A stretch of DNA of 64,000 bases, taken from contig NZ_VCQU01000001.1 of NCBI RefSeq assembly GCF_012932915.1, positions 806,001 to 870,000 of the forward strand, given 5' to 3'. Within the stretch, counting starts at the first letter, position 1, and the number at the start of each line of letters is the position of its first letter. Positions 63,901 to 64,000 of the stretch are shown piece by piece. Below the pieces are notes generated by a model. The model made no database searches, was not told where the DNA came from, and saw nothing but the letters and a program-made list of their open reading frames with translations. A program made the translations under genes and the position numbers. The stretch is from Antrihabitans stalactiti (GTDB taxonomy: Bacteria; Actinomycetota; Actinomycetes; Mycobacteriales; Mycobacteriaceae).

Positions 63901-64000
63901 GTGTCCAGCACCATAATCGACGCCGGCACCATGTAGCCGGGCAGGAACTCGCCGACGTAGGCCTTCAATTGCTCCGGCACCAGGGAGACACCCGGCTTGC
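54969..64000 (-). CDS. NRPS, 3' part: (A)-T-E-C-A-T-C-A-T-TE, open at the window edge
   Basis: At least 3010 residues are visible; the 5' end lies beyond position 64000, since the frame is open to the last base and starts inside an A domain (GYMVPASIMVLD, PVGKVDRKALP). Landmarks: T serine LGGDS (63708-63722); epimerisation domain HHLVVDGVSWR (about 63130-63160); C domain HHIALDGWS (about 61665-61690); A core TSGSTGKPK (about 60245-60270); T LGGNS (about 59095-59110); C HHISADGTS (about 58515-58545); A core TSGSTGLPKG (about 57020-57050); T LGGDS (about 55908-55922); TE GWSLGG (55491-55508). The E domain implies a D-residue before the last two. Code residues by alignment: DAFVTALIWK and DAFLAGLIVK, no confident amino acid. 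Its stop overlaps the ABC exporter ATPase, so the product is probably exported. It has its own TE, so it likely makes a product separate from NRPS1. Confidence 0.93.
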   Translation of the reverse strand, partial: KPGVSLVPEQLKAYVGEFLPGYMVPASIMVLDTVPLTPVGKVDRKALPAPDFGSRTVAGRGPSNPREEVLERLFADVLGLESVGVDESFFALGGDSIVSIQLVARAKAAGLAFSARDVFERKTIAGLAAVATEVDAAKQLVELPGGGVGDVPITPVIAAMVETAGSFDRFSQSVLLPLPPGVDEVNLAGAVQALLDHHDMLRSRLINDADTGWHIVVEPVRTIDATTLVEHVRAGADEDIDVVADRELQRAADLLDPGSGAVARFVWIDRDGADGFFWMVLHHLVVDGVSWRILLPDLATAWTQFISGQQPSLQPVATSFRRWAHGQRDSELLAARAAELPTWQRMLETEDPALGARAMDPTVDVHSTMKQLQTTIPSKVASVLLTTVPERFHCGADDALLTGLAMAVMRWRRDRGVDTTKTLITLEGHGREEAIVPGADIARTVGWFTSVYPMALDLSAIYLDDAFAGGPGAGASIKAIKEQLRSVPDRGVGYGMLRYLDPEAGPLLAVGPTPQISFNYLGRTGTGGLEGPFVPKQFASTQSADMALPAVIDINAITEDADDGARIAVTWAYASEVISAAEVTELAELWGVALAALADHAQTENAGGRTPSDFDLVDVTQAQIDLWEAKYPTMVDVWPLSPLQMALLFHALYDTDTADGYTVQATLTLQGAVDAQRLRQAGQGLVVRHENLRVAFVESVDGPRQIVLPEAELPWAEVDLTTIEDEAERTLELERVIAADATTRFDLTAPPLLRFTLIRTGEDTFKLLLTNHHIALDGWSTPLLVRELLTLYVTSGDMSVLPPARSYREFLAWLKDQDLAASKAAWAEALSGIDTPTRAVPTLADIETPETGQVSLELPAATATRLADLGRQSGVTVNTAVQAAWALLLALLTGRTDVVFGGTVSGRPPQLAGVEDMVGLFINTVPVRVELNPAETVTELLVRIQSNQATMLDHQHIGLADIHQAVGLPELFDTLTVFESYPIDTDALAATMDVAGMRIVDIEGTDATPYPLNLMVIPEHSGELKLVFKYFADDLSTDAAQGLLHRFVRLLTQVAENPTARVASLQSCDPDERAQLFPVVGLPELDVITLPEILAAAAQVDPDAVAAISGDTELTFRELDGWSNRLARVLLRHGAQQDRFVALALTRSVESVVGIWAVAKTGAAFAPMDPNHPPERIEHMVSDSQATIGVTTTTLGAKLPGSIDWLLLDDLNTIRRVMTISDAPITDAERGAPIHVDQTAYLIYTSGSTGKPKAVLLSHRGLANLTEAQREQMNLTSTSRMLQVASPSFDASVFELLCAHGSGGRVVIAPPDVYGGPDLENLLRTEGVTHAVITPSALATMDPADLDTLQTLTVAGEASGPELVDRWSVGRTLLNLYGPTEFSIWATASGKLLPGEPITIGGPIRGASLMVLDTWLRPVPLGVSGELYLAGPALSRGYFNRMEMTTTRFIANPTAPGERMYRTGDMVRWVEATGATAEAGPLTLEYMGRSDFQVKIRGLRIELGEIDAVLARDEEVEYAATIGRAGPAGSTVLVAYVLPAQGITLDTERLRERIAASLPGYMVPGFIVVLDDIPLTPVGKLDRKALPVPDFAVTSRKYLAPRTDVERAVANVIAEVLEVERVSIDASFFDLGGNSLIATRVIARINAALGSSVTLRDLFDAPTTAQLASRIADGGGTERTTLVAGPRPARVPLSFAQQRMWILNQLDPRSATYNITAALRLTGPVDIRALQTAVADVIDRHESLRTIYPADAQGPTQQVLDATAAAPDLTPVVVADGEELRAAVAEVAGAGFDVTRQTPLRAKLFQLGPQLHVVVLVVHHISADGTSMTPLARDLVSAYAARAAGVEPFWDPLEVQYADFSLWQREVLGEESDPESLSAKQINFWKTTLADLPDQLELPIDKPRPAVQSGHSVDLPFAIDAGTHARIVERARAENVSVFMVVHAALAVLLSRVAGSPDVTIGTPIAGRGEQVLDDVVGMFVNTLALRAQVDPNMTFAQLLEQVRTSDLDAFANADVPFERLVQALNPARSTAHHPIFQVSLSLQNFDEPVIDLGGLTVTVEDLQRDSSQFDLSLTLREKFGADNAPEGLEGEITYATDLFESETARRFGGWYTRIIDALCADRNVVVGTVDLLDDDEFAALVPVHGPAAPEPVTFAQMLATVAAANADKPAMTYGELSGRHSIRDSLTYRELDELSNQLARLLIDAGAGPETVVALALKRSMESILGVWAVIKTGAAYVPVDPNHPPERIEHMLNDSRATAGLAMAADRDHLPDTASWIVMDDPALADRLEKISSAPITDADRTSPIHLDSAAYLIYTSGSTGLPKGVVVTNSGLMNVVAMVQDWMGIDSSSRVLAVASPSFDASVFEVLMAYGSGAALIVSPADVFGGSDLARLMTREKVSHALITPSALTTLDPTEVDGLDVLAVGGEAVNADLVSRWAPGRTMVNLYGPTEFTIVATGINPLVPGEPITIGGPVHGSTSLVLDARLRPVPIGVAGELYIAGSSLARGYHNRPDLTASRFIAHPYDPGQRMYRTGDVVRWTHDLKLDYVGRSDFQVKVRGLRIELGEIDAALMREDDIEFATTMGVPGPTGATVLASYVVPAEGVTLDIADLKERVGATLPNYMVPSSIVALDAIPINAVGKLDRKALPAPVFEAREFRAPTTENEIAFAEVFAELLGAAQVGADDSFFDLGGDSIMTIGLVSKAKERGLVISAADVFERRTVEGLAEAAEANARAGVTSDDPAEAFLGVILPIRATGDGEPLFCVHPASGLAWCYAGFAELIDQGRPIYGLQAPELTGGDPLRTLYAYADRYVTEMRAVQPNGPYNVLGWSLGGFIAQAIAAKLREEGEEVNLLANLDAGLDKRSADPGPQITPGQLVYEYAPIFGFEAEREDLTAEEAAAALREKLPGASFVDAVLIDRLTHCYNGSQWMLAGYDAPTYDGDMVFFTPTLENDDLNSAVESWRGVVSGEITNYFVESNHDRMTSPAVLPEIARVVNEYLAPRVES

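Overview
The window reads as chromosomal DNA from a mycolic-acid-containing, mycothiol-producing, high-GC actinobacterium of the Rhodococcus/Nocardia/Mycobacterium group. The reasons are high GC with frequent GTG starts, a mycothione reductase, an antigen-85-like mycolyltransferase, an EfpA-type efflux protein, and a gene order (DUF4439 protein, proS, efpA, cobA/cysG, cobB, cobO, chelatase, GNAT, mqo, hydrolase, mtr, cobQ/mapB) that from memory matches the M. tuberculosis Rv2844-Rv2861c neighbourhood. No rRNA, tRNA, CRISPR, transposase or phage gene was seen.

Layout. 1-9.6 kb: ferritin-like DUF4439 protein, a drug-efflux MFS gene divergent from its TetR regulator, an epoxide-hydrolase-like protein, a minus-strand acyl-CoA dehydrogenase / AcuI-type reductase / O-methyltransferase operon, proS and yaaA. 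9.6-24.4 kb: a VOC protein, then a tight minus-strand run mqo-GNAT-chelatase-cobO-cobB-cobE/cbiG-cobA-efpA (cobalamin synthesis), followed by a plus-strand hydrolase-mtr pair and two tandem MaoC hydratases. 24.4-41.2 kb: a minus-strand series NRPS1 - mycolyltransferase-like esterase - map - cobQ. NRPS1 (4466 aa) is C-A-T x4 plus TE; its first C domain resembles the aryl-accepting C domain of EntF, and its last A domain carries a serine code. 41.4-45.6 kb: a DUF294-type nucleotidyltransferase, a MerR-DUF445 pair and an SDR. 45.6-52.2 kb: a HutC/GntR regulator with two palindromic operators, divergent from an aminophosphonate catabolic operon (FAD oxidoreductase, PhnX-like hydrolase, four ABC-transporter genes). 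52.2-64 kb: a second NRPS (3' part: A-T-E-C-A-T-C-A-T-TE), translationally coupled to a three-gene ABC-2 exporter and running off the right edge.

Scattered through the window are nine near-perfect palindromes of 40-52 bp with related outer stems. Seven lie between genes, mostly between convergent ones, and probably act as bidirectional terminators. One lies inside the chelatase coding sequence and one encodes the C-terminus of CobQ, so they look like a dispersed, possibly mobile, palindromic element family. This family, the transaminase-free aminophosphonate operon, and the two NRPS systems are the most interesting content.
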